Shown: positions 38,695 through 47,719, counted from the first letter of the stretch. The stretch: 64,000 nt of DNA from G942493275 sp942493275 (GCA_942493275.1 OW818687.1:1116001-1180000); one strand, 5' to 3'. Program-made: numbers and translations. The notes: generated by a model from the sequence alone, not told the origin.

Positions 38695-39359
38695 TCGAGC
38701 GGCAGTTCGACCCGCACGATCGTCCCGCCGCCGTCGCGGTCGAGTATCGCGATCTCGCCGCCGTGCGACTCGACGACTCTGCGCACGACCGCGAGGCCGA
38801 GCCCCGTGCCGGGCACGTCTTCGCGCCCGAGCCGCTCGAACGGCTCGAACACTCGCTCCCGGTCCTGCTCGGGGATGCCCGGACCGCGATCCGCGACCTC
38901 GACCACCGCGAGCCCTTCCTCGGCGGTGACCCTGATTTCAGCCGCCGCGCGCTCCAGCGAGTACTTCAGCGCGTTGGAGACGAGGTTTCCGAGAACCCGC
39001 GCGATCGCCGACTCGTCGCCGTGGACGAAGACGTCGGTCTCAGCATCCACGAGCACGTCTCGGCCGGTGGCGGCCCTTTGCTCCGAGGCGACCTCGTGAG
39101 CGAGCTCCGACATCGAGAAGTGCACGCGGTCGTCCTCGCGGCGGGGCTCGACCTTGCGGCCCTGCAAGGTGTCTTCGACGAGCTGGTCGGCGCGCTTGAT
39201 CGCGCGATCGATGCCGGCAAGCGCTTCCTCGCGATCGTCGTCATCGAGCCCTCGCCGCAACATCTCGGTATAGCCGGCGATGACGGTCAGGGCGCCGCGC
39301 AGCTCGTGCGCGCACATCGCAAGATCATCTCGGGTGGGGCGCAGCTCTTCTTCCGTCAT
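38691..39359 (-). CDS. Short soluble histidine kinase, no sensor domain
   Basis: 222 residues. H-box with His18 (MCAHELRGALTVI), N-box VLGNLVSNALKYS (Asn129), G1 VADRGPGIPE and G2 GTGLGLAVVRRVVESHGG are all intact, so it should be active, but no transmembrane or sensory part precedes the HisKA helix. The start overlaps the P-type ATPase stop (ATGA), so it is translationally coupled to a cation pump. No response regulator lies nearby. Confidence 0.92.
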   Translation of the reverse strand: MTEEELRPTRDDLAMCAHELRGALTVIAGYTEMLRRGLDDDDREEALAGIDRAIKRADQLVEDTLQGRKVEPRREDDRVHFSMSELAHEVASEQRAATGRDVLVDAETDVFVHGDESAIARVLGNLVSNALKYSLERAAAEIRVTAEEGLAVVEVADRGPGIPEQDRERVFEPFERLGREDVPGTGLGLAVVRRVVESHGGEIAILDRDGGGTIVRVELPLD

Positions 39360-42130
39360 GCGACGACTCCCTCAGCGAGTTTGCGCGCCCGGTAGCGCGA
39401 GAAGGCGAGTTTGGCTTGGTCGATGAGTATGACCGGCACGATGACCGCGCCGACGATCGCCCCCCACTCCGGACCGGTGAGCGGCACCGTGTTGAAGAGG
39501 TCCTCGGCGGGTTCCCAGTACACGATACCGACTTGCAGTGCCACCGTGGCGACGAACGCGAGGTTGAGCCACTTGTTCCGGAACGACCTGAGCGAGAACA
39601 CCGTGTGATTGCTCGACAGGAAGCTGAACGCGTGCAGCTTCTGGACGAGCACCATGGTCGTGAACAGCATCGTCGAGATCTGTGCCTGGGCCATCGCCTC
39701 GTCGCCGTAGACCGGATAGAGTTTGCCTGCGCCGAGGAAGACGATGAGGCCGGCGACGGTCATGAACGCGCCCTGCACGAGGATCTCGACCTGGCGGCTC
39801 GGAGTGATTATCGACTCCTCGGGCTGACGCGGCTGGCGCCCCATCACGTCGGCCGAGCCCTGGTCGATGCCGAGTGCAAGGGCCGGCGGACCGTCAGTGA
39901 CCAGGTTGATCCACAGCAGCTGCAGCGGGGTGAGTGCGGCGACGGGGGAGAGCAGCGCGGTGATGAAGACGATCAGGACTTCGCTCATGTTGCAGGAGAG
40001 CAGGAACAAGATGACCTTGCGCAGGTTCTCGAAGACGATGCGACCCTCCCTGACCGCTTCGACGATCGTCGAGAAGTTGTCGTCGGTGAGCACCATGTCT
40101 GCGGATTCGCGCGCGACGTCGGTACCCACCAGTCCCATCGCCACGCCGATGTCCGCGCGTTTCAGGGCGGGTGCGTCGTTGACGCCGTCGCCCGTCATCG
40201 CCACGACCTCGCCGTTGCGCTTCAGCGCGTCGACGATCCGCAGCTTGTCCTCGGGATTCACCCGCGCGTAGACGCGGATGTCCTCGGCGCGAGCGTCGAG
40301 CTCCTCGTCGCTCATCTTCGCGAGCTCGGGACCCGTTACCACGTTCTCGCAGCTCATCAGCCCGATCTGCTCGGCGATGGCGCGGGCGGTCAGCGCGTGG
40401 TCGCCGGTGACCATGGCGACCTTGATGCCGGCACGGTGGCACTCCTCGATCGCGGCGGGCACCTCGGCGCGGGCGGGATCCACCAGCCCGAGGATGCCGA
40501 CGTACGTCAGGTCGCGCTCCAGCTCCTCGCCCTCGGCAGGCTCGGCGGGATCGAGGTCGCGGAAGGCGAAGGCGAGCGTGCGGTAGCCGTCGCTGGCGAG
40601 TTCGGCGTTAATGGCCGAGATGGAGTCCCTGAGCGCCTCGGTCATCGGAACGATCTCACCTCGCAGGCGCGCGTGCGTGCACAAGGCGAGCACCACGTCG
40701 GCGCCGCCCTTCACATACGCGACCCTGCGCTGGTCGATCTCGTGCACGGTGGTCATGCGTTTGCGCTCGGAGTCGAACGGGACTTCGCCGATGCGGCGCG
40801 GCTTGAGGTGGCCGGGCGCCAGGTGCGTAGCAGCGTCGATGAGCGCGGTCTCGGTGGGGTCGCCGAGCAGCGTGCCGTCGGCGCCGTAGTGGGCGTCGTT
40901 GCAGGAGGCGGCGATCTCGATGAGGAGCGCGGTGTCCGCCGGGGCGGGGGAGTTGCCGGTGGGCTCGAGTCCCCAGTCGGGCGTGACCGCGGCGAGGTCC
41001 TCGCCGGTCATCAGCTGGCGCACCGTCATCTGGTTCAGGGTGAGCGTGCCGGTCTTGTCCGAGCAGATGAACGTGGTAGAGCCGAGCGTCTCCACCGAGT
41101 GCAGACGGCGCACGATGGCGTTGTGGACCGCCATGCGCCGCACACCGAGAGAGAGCGCCATCGTCACGACGGCCGGCAGCCCCTCCGGTATCGCGGCGAC
41201 CGCCAGCGACACCGAGATGAGCAGCGCTTCAGTGAGGCTCGTGCGGAAGTCGGGATGTTCGAGCGCGTTGAAGAGCCCCTCACCGGTGGTGCGCAGCTCG
41301 AGAAAGACCTCCTCGGCGAAGACGATCGCGGCGATGACGAGCACGATGACCGCGATGCGCTTGCCGACGAACTCGAGCTCCTTTTGCAGCGGCGTCTCGC
41401 TGTCGGCGGTTCCGGCGAGCAGGTCGGCGATGTGTCCCATCTCGGTGTGCTGCCCGGTGGCGCACACCACGAACCGACCGCGTCCCACCGCGACCGACGT
41501 GCCGGCGAAGACCATGCCGCGGCGGTCGCCCAACGCGGCGTCGTCGTCCACGACGGACTCGGCGTCCTTGCGCACGGGCGAGCTCTCGCCCGTGAGCGCT
41601 GACTCGATCACCCGCAGCGCCGCCGTCTCGACGAGCCGGCCGTCGGCCGGAACCCAGTCCCCGGACTCGAGGAGCACCACGTCGCCGGGGACGAGCTCCT
41701 CGGCGGGCACTTCGCTTTCGACGCCGTCGCGAATGACGGTGGCCGTGGGCGCCGAGAGTTCCTTGAGCGCCTCGAGCGACTGCTCGGCACGGTACTCCTG
41801 CACGAAGCCGAGCACGCCGTTGAGCAGCAGGATCGCGAGGATGGCGATCGCCTCGGGGATCTGCCCCTCCAGCGCCGAGATGATCACGGCGACGACGAGC
41901 ACGTAGATCATGAAGTCCTTGAACTGCGAGGCGAAGATGCGCCAGGGAGGCGTGCGGTGTGTCTCCTCGAGGCGGTTGGGGCCGTGTTCGGCGAGCCGCT
42001 CCGCGACCCCGTCGGCGGTCAGGCCGCGCTCGAGGTCCGTGAGCAGGCACGCCTTCACGTCTTCGGTGTTCATCGAGTGCCAGACGGGCTTGGCGTCGGC
42101 TGCGGCGGGCTGGTAGGACGTTTCGGTCAT
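39356..42130 (-). CDS. P2-type cation-transporting ATPase (Ca2+/SERCA-like)
   Basis: 924 residues. N-terminal cation-ATPase domain, TGES actuator motif (ALTGESSPV), ion-site PEGL in VAAIPEGLPAVVTMALSLG, phosphorylation motif CSDKTGTLTLNQMTV, nucleotide-domain KGGADVV, hinge TGDGVNDAPALK, and about ten membrane helices ending in a C-terminal cation-ATPase domain. The PEGLP motif and NLVTDGPPALALG favour a Ca2+ or Mn2+ pump; Na+/K+ cannot be excluded. ATG at 42130 with AGGAG 5 nt upstream. Coupled to the downstream histidine kinase. Confidence 0.94.
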   Translation of the reverse strand: MTETSYQPAAADAKPVWHSMNTEDVKACLLTDLERGLTADGVAERLAEHGPNRLEETHRTPPWRIFASQFKDFMIYVLVVAVIISALEGQIPEAIAILAILLLNGVLGFVQEYRAEQSLEALKELSAPTATVIRDGVESEVPAEELVPGDVVLLESGDWVPADGRLVETAALRVIESALTGESSPVRKDAESVVDDDAALGDRRGMVFAGTSVAVGRGRFVVCATGQHTEMGHIADLLAGTADSETPLQKELEFVGKRIAVIVLVIAAIVFAEEVFLELRTTGEGLFNALEHPDFRTSLTEALLISVSLAVAAIPEGLPAVVTMALSLGVRRMAVHNAIVRRLHSVETLGSTTFICSDKTGTLTLNQMTVRQLMTGEDLAAVTPDWGLEPTGNSPAPADTALLIEIAASCNDAHYGADGTLLGDPTETALIDAATHLAPGHLKPRRIGEVPFDSERKRMTTVHEIDQRRVAYVKGGADVVLALCTHARLRGEIVPMTEALRDSISAINAELASDGYRTLAFAFRDLDPAEPAEGEELERDLTYVGILGLVDPARAEVPAAIEECHRAGIKVAMVTGDHALTARAIAEQIGLMSCENVVTGPELAKMSDEELDARAEDIRVYARVNPEDKLRIVDALKRNGEVVAMTGDGVNDAPALKRADIGVAMGLVGTDVARESADMVLTDDNFSTIVEAVREGRIVFENLRKVILFLLSCNMSEVLIVFITALLSPVAALTPLQLLWINLVTDGPPALALGIDQGSADVMGRQPRQPEESIITPSRQVEILVQGAFMTVAGLIVFLGAGKLYPVYGDEAMAQAQISTMLFTTMVLVQKLHAFSFLSSNHTVFSLRSFRNKWLNLAFVATVALQVGIVYWEPAEDLFNTVPLTGPEWGAIVGAVIVPVILIDQAKLAFSRYRARKLAEGVVA

Positions 42131-42209
42131 CAGCGCTCCTCGAGATGCGGGTGTCACGCCCGGCTACCCTCGGAAGTTACCCCAGCTGAATCCCGCGACA
42201 ACGGATGAC

Positions 42210-43073
42210 CTACTCGGTGGCGGCGCGCTCCCCCAGCTTGCGGCCGGTCGGCGTCGCAGCCAGCCCGCCGAGCGCCGTCTCGCGCAGTGCCGCAGGCAGC
42301 GAACGCCCAACCTGCCAGGCCGCGTCCACCACCTCGTCGAACGGCAGCGGGAACTCGACGCCGGCGAGCGCCATCTCGGCGGCGCTCAGCGCGACCGCGG
42401 CGCCGGTGGCGTTGCGGGCCACGCACGGCACCTCGACGAGCCCACCCACCGGATCGCACACCAGCCCGAGCAGCCCCTGCAGCGCGAGCGAGGCCGCGTG
42501 CCCCGACTGCGCCGGCGTGCCGCCGCACAGCTCGACCGCGGCCGCGGCAGCCATCGCCGCACCGCTGCCGATCTCGGCCTGACAGCCGCCCGCCGCACCC
42601 GAGAGCGTCGCGCGCGTCGCGATGACGCCGCCGATGCCCGCCGCGGTGAACAGCGCCGAGACGAGCGCGTCGTCGTCGGCTCCGCACGACTCGCCGACGG
42701 TGAGGATGACCCCGGGTACGACGCCTGAGGCGCCGCCGGTGGGAGCCGCCACGATGCGGCCCATCGCCGCGTTCACCTCGGCGACCGCGAGCGCCGCCGC
42801 TATCGTCGCTGAGAACGCGCCGCCCACGGGACCTCGGGTCGACCCGGCGAGGAGTGCCGCGTCCCCGCCCGTGAGCCCTGAGCGTGAGCGTGCCTCGCCG
42901 GTCAGGCCGGTACGGACCGCATCGCGCATGACATCGAGCGAGTCGCGCATGCGCGCCCGGACCGACTCCACCGGGACGTCGCTTTCCTCGGCCTCGCGCG
43001 CGACTACGGCAGCGCTGATCGAACCGGCGACTTCGGCATCGACGAGCAGTTCGTGAAAGGCGGGGTAGGCCAT
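42210..43073 (-). CDS. sdaAA: L-serine ammonia-lyase, iron-sulfur-dependent, alpha subunit
   Basis: 287 residues. The alpha domain with APTGGASGVVPGVILT, ATLSGAAGGCQAEIGSG and QGLLGLVCDPVGGLVEVPCVARN; the three Cys for the [4Fe-4S] cluster are in these last two segments. With the beta subunit it converts L-serine to pyruvate and ammonia. The partner gene sdaAB is 3.3 kb away on the same strand with plus-strand genes between, so the two cannot share a simple operon unless transcription passes through. ATG with GGAG 5 nt upstream. Confidence 0.96.
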   Translation of the reverse strand: MAYPAFHELLVDAEVAGSISAAVVAREAEESDVPVESVRARMRDSLDVMRDAVRTGLTGEARSRSGLTGGDAALLAGSTRGPVGGAFSATIAAALAVAEVNAAMGRIVAAPTGGASGVVPGVILTVGESCGADDDALVSALFTAAGIGGVIATRATLSGAAGGCQAEIGSGAAMAAAAAVELCGGTPAQSGHAASLALQGLLGLVCDPVGGLVEVPCVARNATGAAVALSAAEMALAGVEFPLPFDEVVDAAWQVGRSLPAALRETALGGLAATPTGRKLGERAATE

Positions 43074-43124
43074 GGTGTCTCCTAGGGTCGGTGCACCCGC
43101 ATTCTATATCACCCCGCGCGGGGG

Positions 43125-43153
43125 TTGACGGTTCGCGCGTCTCGGCATAGTAT
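43125..43153 (+). promoter_or_regulatory. Sigma-70-type promoter of the feo locus
   Basis: TTGACG (43125-43130) and TAGTAT (43148-43153) with a 17-bp spacer; predicted start near 43160. Confidence 0.75.
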
Positions 43154-43169
43154 CTGCAAGTGTCCCTAG

Positions 43170-43183
43170 TTAGTACATACTAA
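43170..43183. promoter_or_regulatory. Palindromic operator candidate at the feo promoter
   Basis: TTAGTACATACTAA is an inverted repeat (6-bp arms, 2-bp centre) starting about 10 bp after the predicted transcription start, a position suited to repression. The TTAG/CTAA ends resemble metal-repressor boxes of the DtxR/IdeR/MntR group, but the core is different; the regulator is not known. Confidence 0.55.
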
Positions 43184-43220
43184 TTGCACCGGATAGCACG
43201 CATGCCGAGGAGCACCACCA

Positions 43221-43502
43221 ATGACTACTGAAGCCGAGAAGATCCCGACCATCGCAAACGTGTGTGCCGCGTGCGCGCTGTCCTCTGCGCGCAAGGGCGA
43301 GACGTTCGAGATCATCTCCGTCGATGACGAGCACGCCCGCATTCAGGCGCTGCGCTTTGGGATGTCCGAAGGCGCGTGCGTCGAGTGCATCACCCGTATC
43401 CCCGCCGGGCCCATCGTAGTGAAGAGCGGTCGCCAGGAGATCGCCGTCGGACGCGCGCTCGCAGAGCGCATCCAGGTCCGCCGCTACAACGCCGGCTCGT
43501 AG
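43221..43502 (+). CDS. feoA: FeoA-like ferrous iron transport protein
   Basis: 93 residues. The SH3-like FeoA fold is suggested by KGETFEIISVDDEHARIQALRFGMSEGACVECITRIPAGPIVVKSG and the end EIAVGRALAERIQV. The N-terminal extension carries ANVCAACALSS, a CxxC pair unusual for FeoA. It lies 23 bp before feoB, under a clear promoter with a palindrome. Confidence 0.88.
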   Translation: MTTEAEKIPTIANVCAACALSSARKGETFEIISVDDEHARIQALRFGMSEGACVECITRIPAGPIVVKSGRQEIAVGRALAERIQVRRYNAGS

Positions 43503-43525
43503 CCAACCCGCCAAGGAGACTCACG

Positions 43526-45427
43526 ATGCATCACCCTGCCCCGGACACCCCCGCCAAGAAGGTGGACGCGGCCTGTCACTGCCACGCGTCGGGCACCGAA
43601 GCGCGAGCAGGCGTCGATACGCTGGTTCTCGCCGGTAACCCCAACGTCGGCAAGTCGGTCGTCTTCAGCGCGTTCACCGGCACCTACGTCGACGTTTCGA
43701 ACTTCCCCGGCACGACAGTCGAACTCACGCGCGGGCACTTTGGCGACATCGATGTCGTCGACACGCCCGGCGTCTACGGCGTGTCCAGCTTCAACGATGA
43801 GGAGACCGTCGCTCGCGACATCATCCTGACCGGTGACGTCGTCGTGAACGTCGTCGATGCCGTCCACCTGGAGCGCGACCTGTTCCTGACGCTGCAGCTC
43901 GTCGACATGGGCAAGCGCATGATCGTGGCGCTCAACATGGCCGATGAAGCCAGGCGCCGCGGGCTGGGCGTCGATCGCGACCTGCTCGAGGACCTGCTCG
44001 GCGTGCCTGTCATCGAGACGGTCGCGGTCGAAGGCAAGGGCCTCGACGAGCTCAAGGACCGGATCTGCGACGCGCGCACCGGTCACGCCGACCACCACAT
44101 CGAGCCGGATCTCGTCGAGATGGCCGCGCTCGTGGGCTCGCGCGCCGAGGCGCTCATGGTGCTCGAGGGCGACGCGGTCGTGAGCGAGCGCCACGGAGTC
44201 GCTCCGGGCACGCAGCGCGATACCGTCTACCTGCGCCGCCGCGATCGCGTGAACGACATCTGCAAGCACGTCATCACCGAGAGCACGCAGGGCGCGTCGT
44301 TCTCGGCGAGGCTTTCTCAGTGGATGATGCATCCGCTGACCGGCATCCCTATGCTGCTCGCGCTGCTCTACGCGATGTGGGTCGTCCTCGGCCAGTGGAT
44401 CGCGGGCGGGCTTGTGGGCGTGCTCGAAGAGTCGCTGATGCTCGGCTACTGGGTCCCCTTCGTCGAGGAAGTCGTCGGCTCCGTCTTCGCCGAGGGGACC
44501 GCGCTCTACACCATCCTCGCGGGCGAGTTCGGCGTGTTGACGATGACCCCCACCTACCTGATCGGCGTCATCCTGCCGCTGGTGACCGGCTTCTACCTGC
44601 TGCTTTCCGTGCTCGAGGACTCCGGCTACCTGCCCCGCATCGCCGCGCTGGCGGATCGCTCGCTCATGTCCGTCGGGCTCAACGGGCGTGCGGTGATTCC
44701 GCTGATCCTGGGTCTGGGCTGCGTGACGATGGGAACGCTCACCACCCGCATCCTCGGGTCGAAGCGCGAGCGGTTCATCGCGACGGCGCTCATGGCGATC
44801 GCGGTGCCGTGCTCGGCTCAGATCGCGGTCATCGCCGGCCTGATGTCGCGCACCGGCGCGCTGTACACGGCTGCGTACGTGGGCTTCCTTCTACTGGTGT
44901 TCGGCGCGGTGGGCACCGTGCTCAACAAGATGGTGCCCGGCCAGTCCACCGACCTCCTCATCGACCTTCCCAGCCTCCGGGTGCCTCGCTTCGACAACGT
45001 CGTTCGCAAGAGCGCGACGAAGGTCTGGAGTTTCATGAAGGAGGTCGCGCTGTTCTTCGCGGCCGGCGCGTTGATCATCTCGGTGCTCGAACTGACCGGC
45101 GCGCTCGACTGGATCATCAAGGTCGCCGCGCCAATCACCGTGACCTGGCTCGGCCTGCCTGCCGAGGCCGCGACCGCGTTCGTGATGGGCTTCGTCCGCC
45201 GCGACTTTGGCGCCGCCGGGTTCTTCACGATGGACCTCAGCGATGCTCAGCTCCTGGTCGGCATGATCACCATCACGCTGTTCGTCCCCTGCATCGCGAG
45301 TGCGATGGTCATCCTCAAGGAGCGCGGCACCCGCTACTTCGTCGGCCTGTTCGCCGGCTCGATCGCGGTCGCGTTCCTGGTGGGCGGGCTCGTGTGGCGT
45401 CTGCTGAACCTCATCGGGGTGGCGTAG
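43526..45427 (+). CDS. feoB: Ferrous iron transporter FeoB
   Basis: 633 residues. The N-terminal G-domain has G1 GNPNVGKSVVF, switch FPGTTVE, G3 DTPGVYG and G4 NMADEARRRG; a GDI-like helical part follows (about 180-260), then about nine membrane helices containing the Gate motifs (PVGLNGRAV-like SVGLNGRAVIPLILGLGCV and AVPCSAQIAV). A His/Cys-rich start (AACHCHAS) may bind metal. AAGGAG lies at 43513-43518. It imports Fe2+. Shorter than the 770-residue E. coli protein but within the family range. Confidence 0.96.
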   Translation: MHHPAPDTPAKKVDAACHCHASGTEARAGVDTLVLAGNPNVGKSVVFSAFTGTYVDVSNFPGTTVELTRGHFGDIDVVDTPGVYGVSSFNDEETVARDIILTGDVVVNVVDAVHLERDLFLTLQLVDMGKRMIVALNMADEARRRGLGVDRDLLEDLLGVPVIETVAVEGKGLDELKDRICDARTGHADHHIEPDLVEMAALVGSRAEALMVLEGDAVVSERHGVAPGTQRDTVYLRRRDRVNDICKHVITESTQGASFSARLSQWMMHPLTGIPMLLALLYAMWVVLGQWIAGGLVGVLEESLMLGYWVPFVEEVVGSVFAEGTALYTILAGEFGVLTMTPTYLIGVILPLVTGFYLLLSVLEDSGYLPRIAALADRSLMSVGLNGRAVIPLILGLGCVTMGTLTTRILGSKRERFIATALMAIAVPCSAQIAVIAGLMSRTGALYTAAYVGFLLLVFGAVGTVLNKMVPGQSTDLLIDLPSLRVPRFDNVVRKSATKVWSFMKEVALFFAAGALIISVLELTGALDWIIKVAAPITVTWLGLPAEAATAFVMGFVRRDFGAAGFFTMDLSDAQLLVGMITITLFVPCIASAMVILKERGTRYFVGLFAGSIAVAFLVGGLVWRLLNLIGVA

Positions 45428-45429
45428 CC

Positions 45430-45636
45430 ATGTCGATCATCACGAAGTGCCCCGCCTGTGGTCTGGATTCCGATGAGATCCGCTGCCCCCGCTGCAACGC
45501 GTTGAAGGTCATCGGTTGCACCGGCTCCTGCGCGCTGTGCAAGACCTCGTGCAAGACGAGCGCACCGAGCGCACCGTCTCCGAGTGAGGCCGCGCGCGAG
45601 GACGACGAGCATCCCGGAACGCCGCTCGAGCGCTAA
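45430..45636 (+). CDS. Small cysteine-rich protein behind feoB
   Basis: 68 residues with eight Cys: CPACG (7, 10), CPRC (19, 22), and CTGSCALCKTSC (30, 34, 37, 41). The first four look like a zinc ribbon; the last four could bind iron-sulfur or metal. The C-terminal 25 residues are polar. ATG 2 nt after the feoB stop, so translation is coupled. No family recognised; a metal-handling accessory of Feo is the natural guess. Confidence 0.8.
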   Translation: MSIITKCPACGLDSDEIRCPRCNALKVIGCTGSCALCKTSCKTSAPSAPSPSEAAREDDEHPGTPLER

Positions 45637-45640
45637 GCCC

Positions 45641-45781
45641 TCAGCCGCCGAGCCAGAAGAGCGCAATCGCGGCCCAGCCGCACAGGAAGACGAGGAAGAC
45701 CACGCCGCAGCCGACGCCGGCCATCTTGAAGAACTCGGCGTCGGGGCTGATCTGCCGGTCGGGCTGTCCGTCTTTGCGCAC
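45641..45781 (-). CDS. 46-residue single-helix membrane protein
   Basis: A short minus-strand reading frame: a polar start (RKDGQPDRQISPDAEFFKM) followed by a hydrophobic helix (VGCGVVFLVFLCGWAAIALFWLGG). GTG start with AGGA 5 nt upstream. Codon-position GC looks like that of real genes, and it fills the gap between the feo and GNAT genes neatly. Function unknown. Confidence 0.62.
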   Translation of the reverse strand: MRKDGQPDRQISPDAEFFKMAGVGCGVVFLVFLCGWAAIALFWLGG

Positions 45782-45841
45782 GTGCGTCCTCTCGTGTCTC
45801 GACTACTGTATACGCCTCGCTCGCAGCGGTACCATCGGGGC

Positions 45842-46354
45842 ATGAGCAGCAACGCGATCACCATACGTTCCGCCACCGAGGCTGACATTCCCGTGCTCGT
45901 CGACTACCGGATCCGCATGTTCCTCGAAGCAGGCTGGCAGGGCGAGGAGCGCGCTCGCGAAGTGGGCGAGCTGTTCGCCGAGTTCTTCCTCAACGGGTTG
46001 GAGCAGGGCGTGTGCCACGCCTGGATCGCCGAAGCCGAGGGCATCGCCGTGGGCGGGGTCGGGCTCATGTGGGAGACCATCCCGCCGAGCGTCAGAAACC
46101 CGAGCGGGCGCCAGGCCTACGTCTTCGGCATCTTCGTGGAGCCCGGCTTTCGCCGCCGCGGAATTGCCAAGAGACTCGTGAAGACCACCGTCGACTACGC
46201 CACCGCGCACGGCTGCGCCGCCATCTCACTTCACGCCAGCGACGCCGGCAGACCGGTGTACGAGAAGATGGGGTTCACGGATTCCTCGGAACTCAGGTTC
46301 TTCACCGAGCACGCGAACCTCGCCGAGTGGCACCCGGAGGACCGGCAGCCCTAA
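45842..46354 (+). CDS. GNAT family N-acetyltransferase
   Basis: 170 residues. N-terminal IRSATEADIPVLVDYRIRMF, central beta strand VGGVGLMWETIPPS, acetyl-CoA motif A VFGIFVEPGFRRRGIAKRLVKTTVDYA and motif B HASDAGRPVYEKMGFTDSSEL. The substrate is unknown. It ends 4 nt over the convergent sdaAB stop. Confidence 0.93.
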   Translation: MSSNAITIRSATEADIPVLVDYRIRMFLEAGWQGEERAREVGELFAEFFLNGLEQGVCHAWIAEAEGIAVGGVGLMWETIPPSVRNPSGRQAYVFGIFVEPGFRRRGIAKRLVKTTVDYATAHGCAAISLHASDAGRPVYEKMGFTDSSELRFFTEHANLAEWHPEDRQP

Positions 46355-47022
46355 ACGCGCGGCAGTCGTTTGAGGCCGGTGACTGCGGCCTCGGCGGCGA
46401 TCGTGGCGGCCGTCTCGTCCGATACCTCCGCGTCGGTCTCGATCAGCATCAGCGCTCGCGCTCCGCGCTTCTCGCGCGACACCCTCATCTGAGCGATGTT
46501 GACGCCGCTCTCGGCGATGATCCCGGTGACCGCCGCGATCTCGCCCGGTCGGTCCACGTGCTCGACGATCAGCAGCGGCAACTCGCCGTTCGCTTCGACC
46601 TCGAAGCCGTCGATGTTGGTGAGAACCACGTCGCCGCCGCCCACCGACGACCCGCGCACGACCATCGAATCGCACCCTTCACCGAAAAGCTCGAACTCCG
46701 CGGTGTTGGGATGCGTCTCACCTAGGTCAGCGTCGATGAACTCGACGGCGAGCCCGGCCTCCTTGGCCAGCTCGTACGCCTGAGGAATGCGTTCGTCGGC
46801 AGGCGCCATTCCGAGAAGCCCTGCGATGAGCGCCAGATCGGTGCCGTGTCCGATCCCGGTCGACGCGAAGGAACCGTGAAGGTGGATGCGCGCGAAGGAA
46901 GGAGTGACGCCGAAGACCGCGCGCGCCAAGGCCGCGAGCCGCACCGCACCTGCTGTGTGGCTGGAGCTCGGCCCGATCATCACAGGACCGACGATGTCGA
47001 AGACGCTTCGTTGGCGTGCCAT
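46351..47022 (-). CDS. sdaAB: L-serine ammonia-lyase, iron-sulfur-dependent, beta subunit
   Basis: 223 residues. The beta domain begins SVFDIVGPVMIGPSSSHTAGAVRLA, with HGSFASTGIGHGTD; a C-terminal ACT domain (about 148-215, LLIVEHVDRPGEIAAVTGIIAESGVNIAQM) may sense L-serine. It partners with sdaAA at 42.2-43.1 kb. The ATG at 47022 has no evident ribosome binding site. Confidence 0.96.
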   Translation of the reverse strand: MARQRSVFDIVGPVMIGPSSSHTAGAVRLAALARAVFGVTPSFARIHLHGSFASTGIGHGTDLALIAGLLGMAPADERIPQAYELAKEAGLAVEFIDADLGETHPNTAEFELFGEGCDSMVVRGSSVGGGDVVLTNIDGFEVEANGELPLLIVEHVDRPGEIAAVTGIIAESGVNIAQMRVSREKRGARALMLIETDAEVSDETAATIAAEAAVTGLKRLPRV

Positions 47023-47131
47023 TCGCTCAATGTAGCACCACCACGCCTACATCTGTACGCGAGGGCACGCACGGGAGTATAGTGTGCGGGCGCTTAAGCG
47101 CCGTTCAGGCAAGCACGAAGAAGGGATACAC

Positions 47132-47695
47132 ATGTCGGAGCAGGCCCAGCAGAATAACCAGCAGATGATCGTCATCGGTCTGGCCGTTATCGCCATCTTG
47201 CTCGCCGCGATCGTCGGCGTGCTCATCTGGCAGCAGAACAAGGCCATTCCTGCACCCACCAGCACCAGTCAGGCCCCCGTCACCCAGGATCCCGCGGCAG
47301 CAGCCACCGGCGCTCCCGCCGGCATGGGCGCCGCGACTGGCGAGACCGTCGAGTTCGACCCTGCGACCGCGACCAAGGTCCCGGCCGGCACCGAGCCCGA
47401 GGCGTACGTGAAGAGCTACTACGAGGCATGCGACGCCGGCGACTACGCCAAGGCCTACGCGCTTCTTCCCAAGGACAAGCAGGCCTCTTACGGCGACGCC
47501 AACGCTTTCGGTGAGCAGCTCAAAGGTTATGGCATCACCGGGTACGAGCTTGAGCCCGCCAAGGTCGACGGCGACACCGCCACGATCACCGCGTGGCAGC
47601 AGACCCCGATGGGCGCCTTCGGTTACACCTGGGAGATCGTCAAGGTTGACGGCGAGTGGGTCGTCAAGTCCCGCAACCAGTCGGGCATGAAGTAA
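47132..47695 (+). CDS. Membrane-anchored extracytoplasmic protein, NTF2/DUF4878-like
   Basis: 187 residues. Polar 11-residue start, one membrane helix (MIVIGLAVIAILLAAIVGVLIW), a Pro/Thr/Ala/Gln linker to about 95, then an alpha+beta domain (AYVKSYYEACDAGDYAKAYALLPKDKQ ... TITAWQQTPMGAFGYTWEIVKVDGEWVVKSR), which resembles NTF2-like/DUF4878 domains of secreted proteins. A possible -10 TATAGT lies at 47078-47083. The role is unknown. Confidence 0.8.
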   Translation: MSEQAQQNNQQMIVIGLAVIAILLAAIVGVLIWQQNKAIPAPTSTSQAPVTQDPAAAATGAPAGMGAATGETVEFDPATATKVPAGTEPEAYVKSYYEACDAGDYAKAYALLPKDKQASYGDANAFGEQLKGYGITGYELEPAKVDGDTATITAWQQTPMGAFGYTWEIVKVDGEWVVKSRNQSGMK

Positions 47696-47719
47696 GTCAC
47701 GCACCACAAACGCTTCGCC

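Noticed and set aside
39416..41602. 728-residue open frame opposite the P-type ATPase
   Set aside because: High GC makes long antisense frames common; this one is rich in Arg, Gly, Asp and His without domains, and the sense gene is certain.
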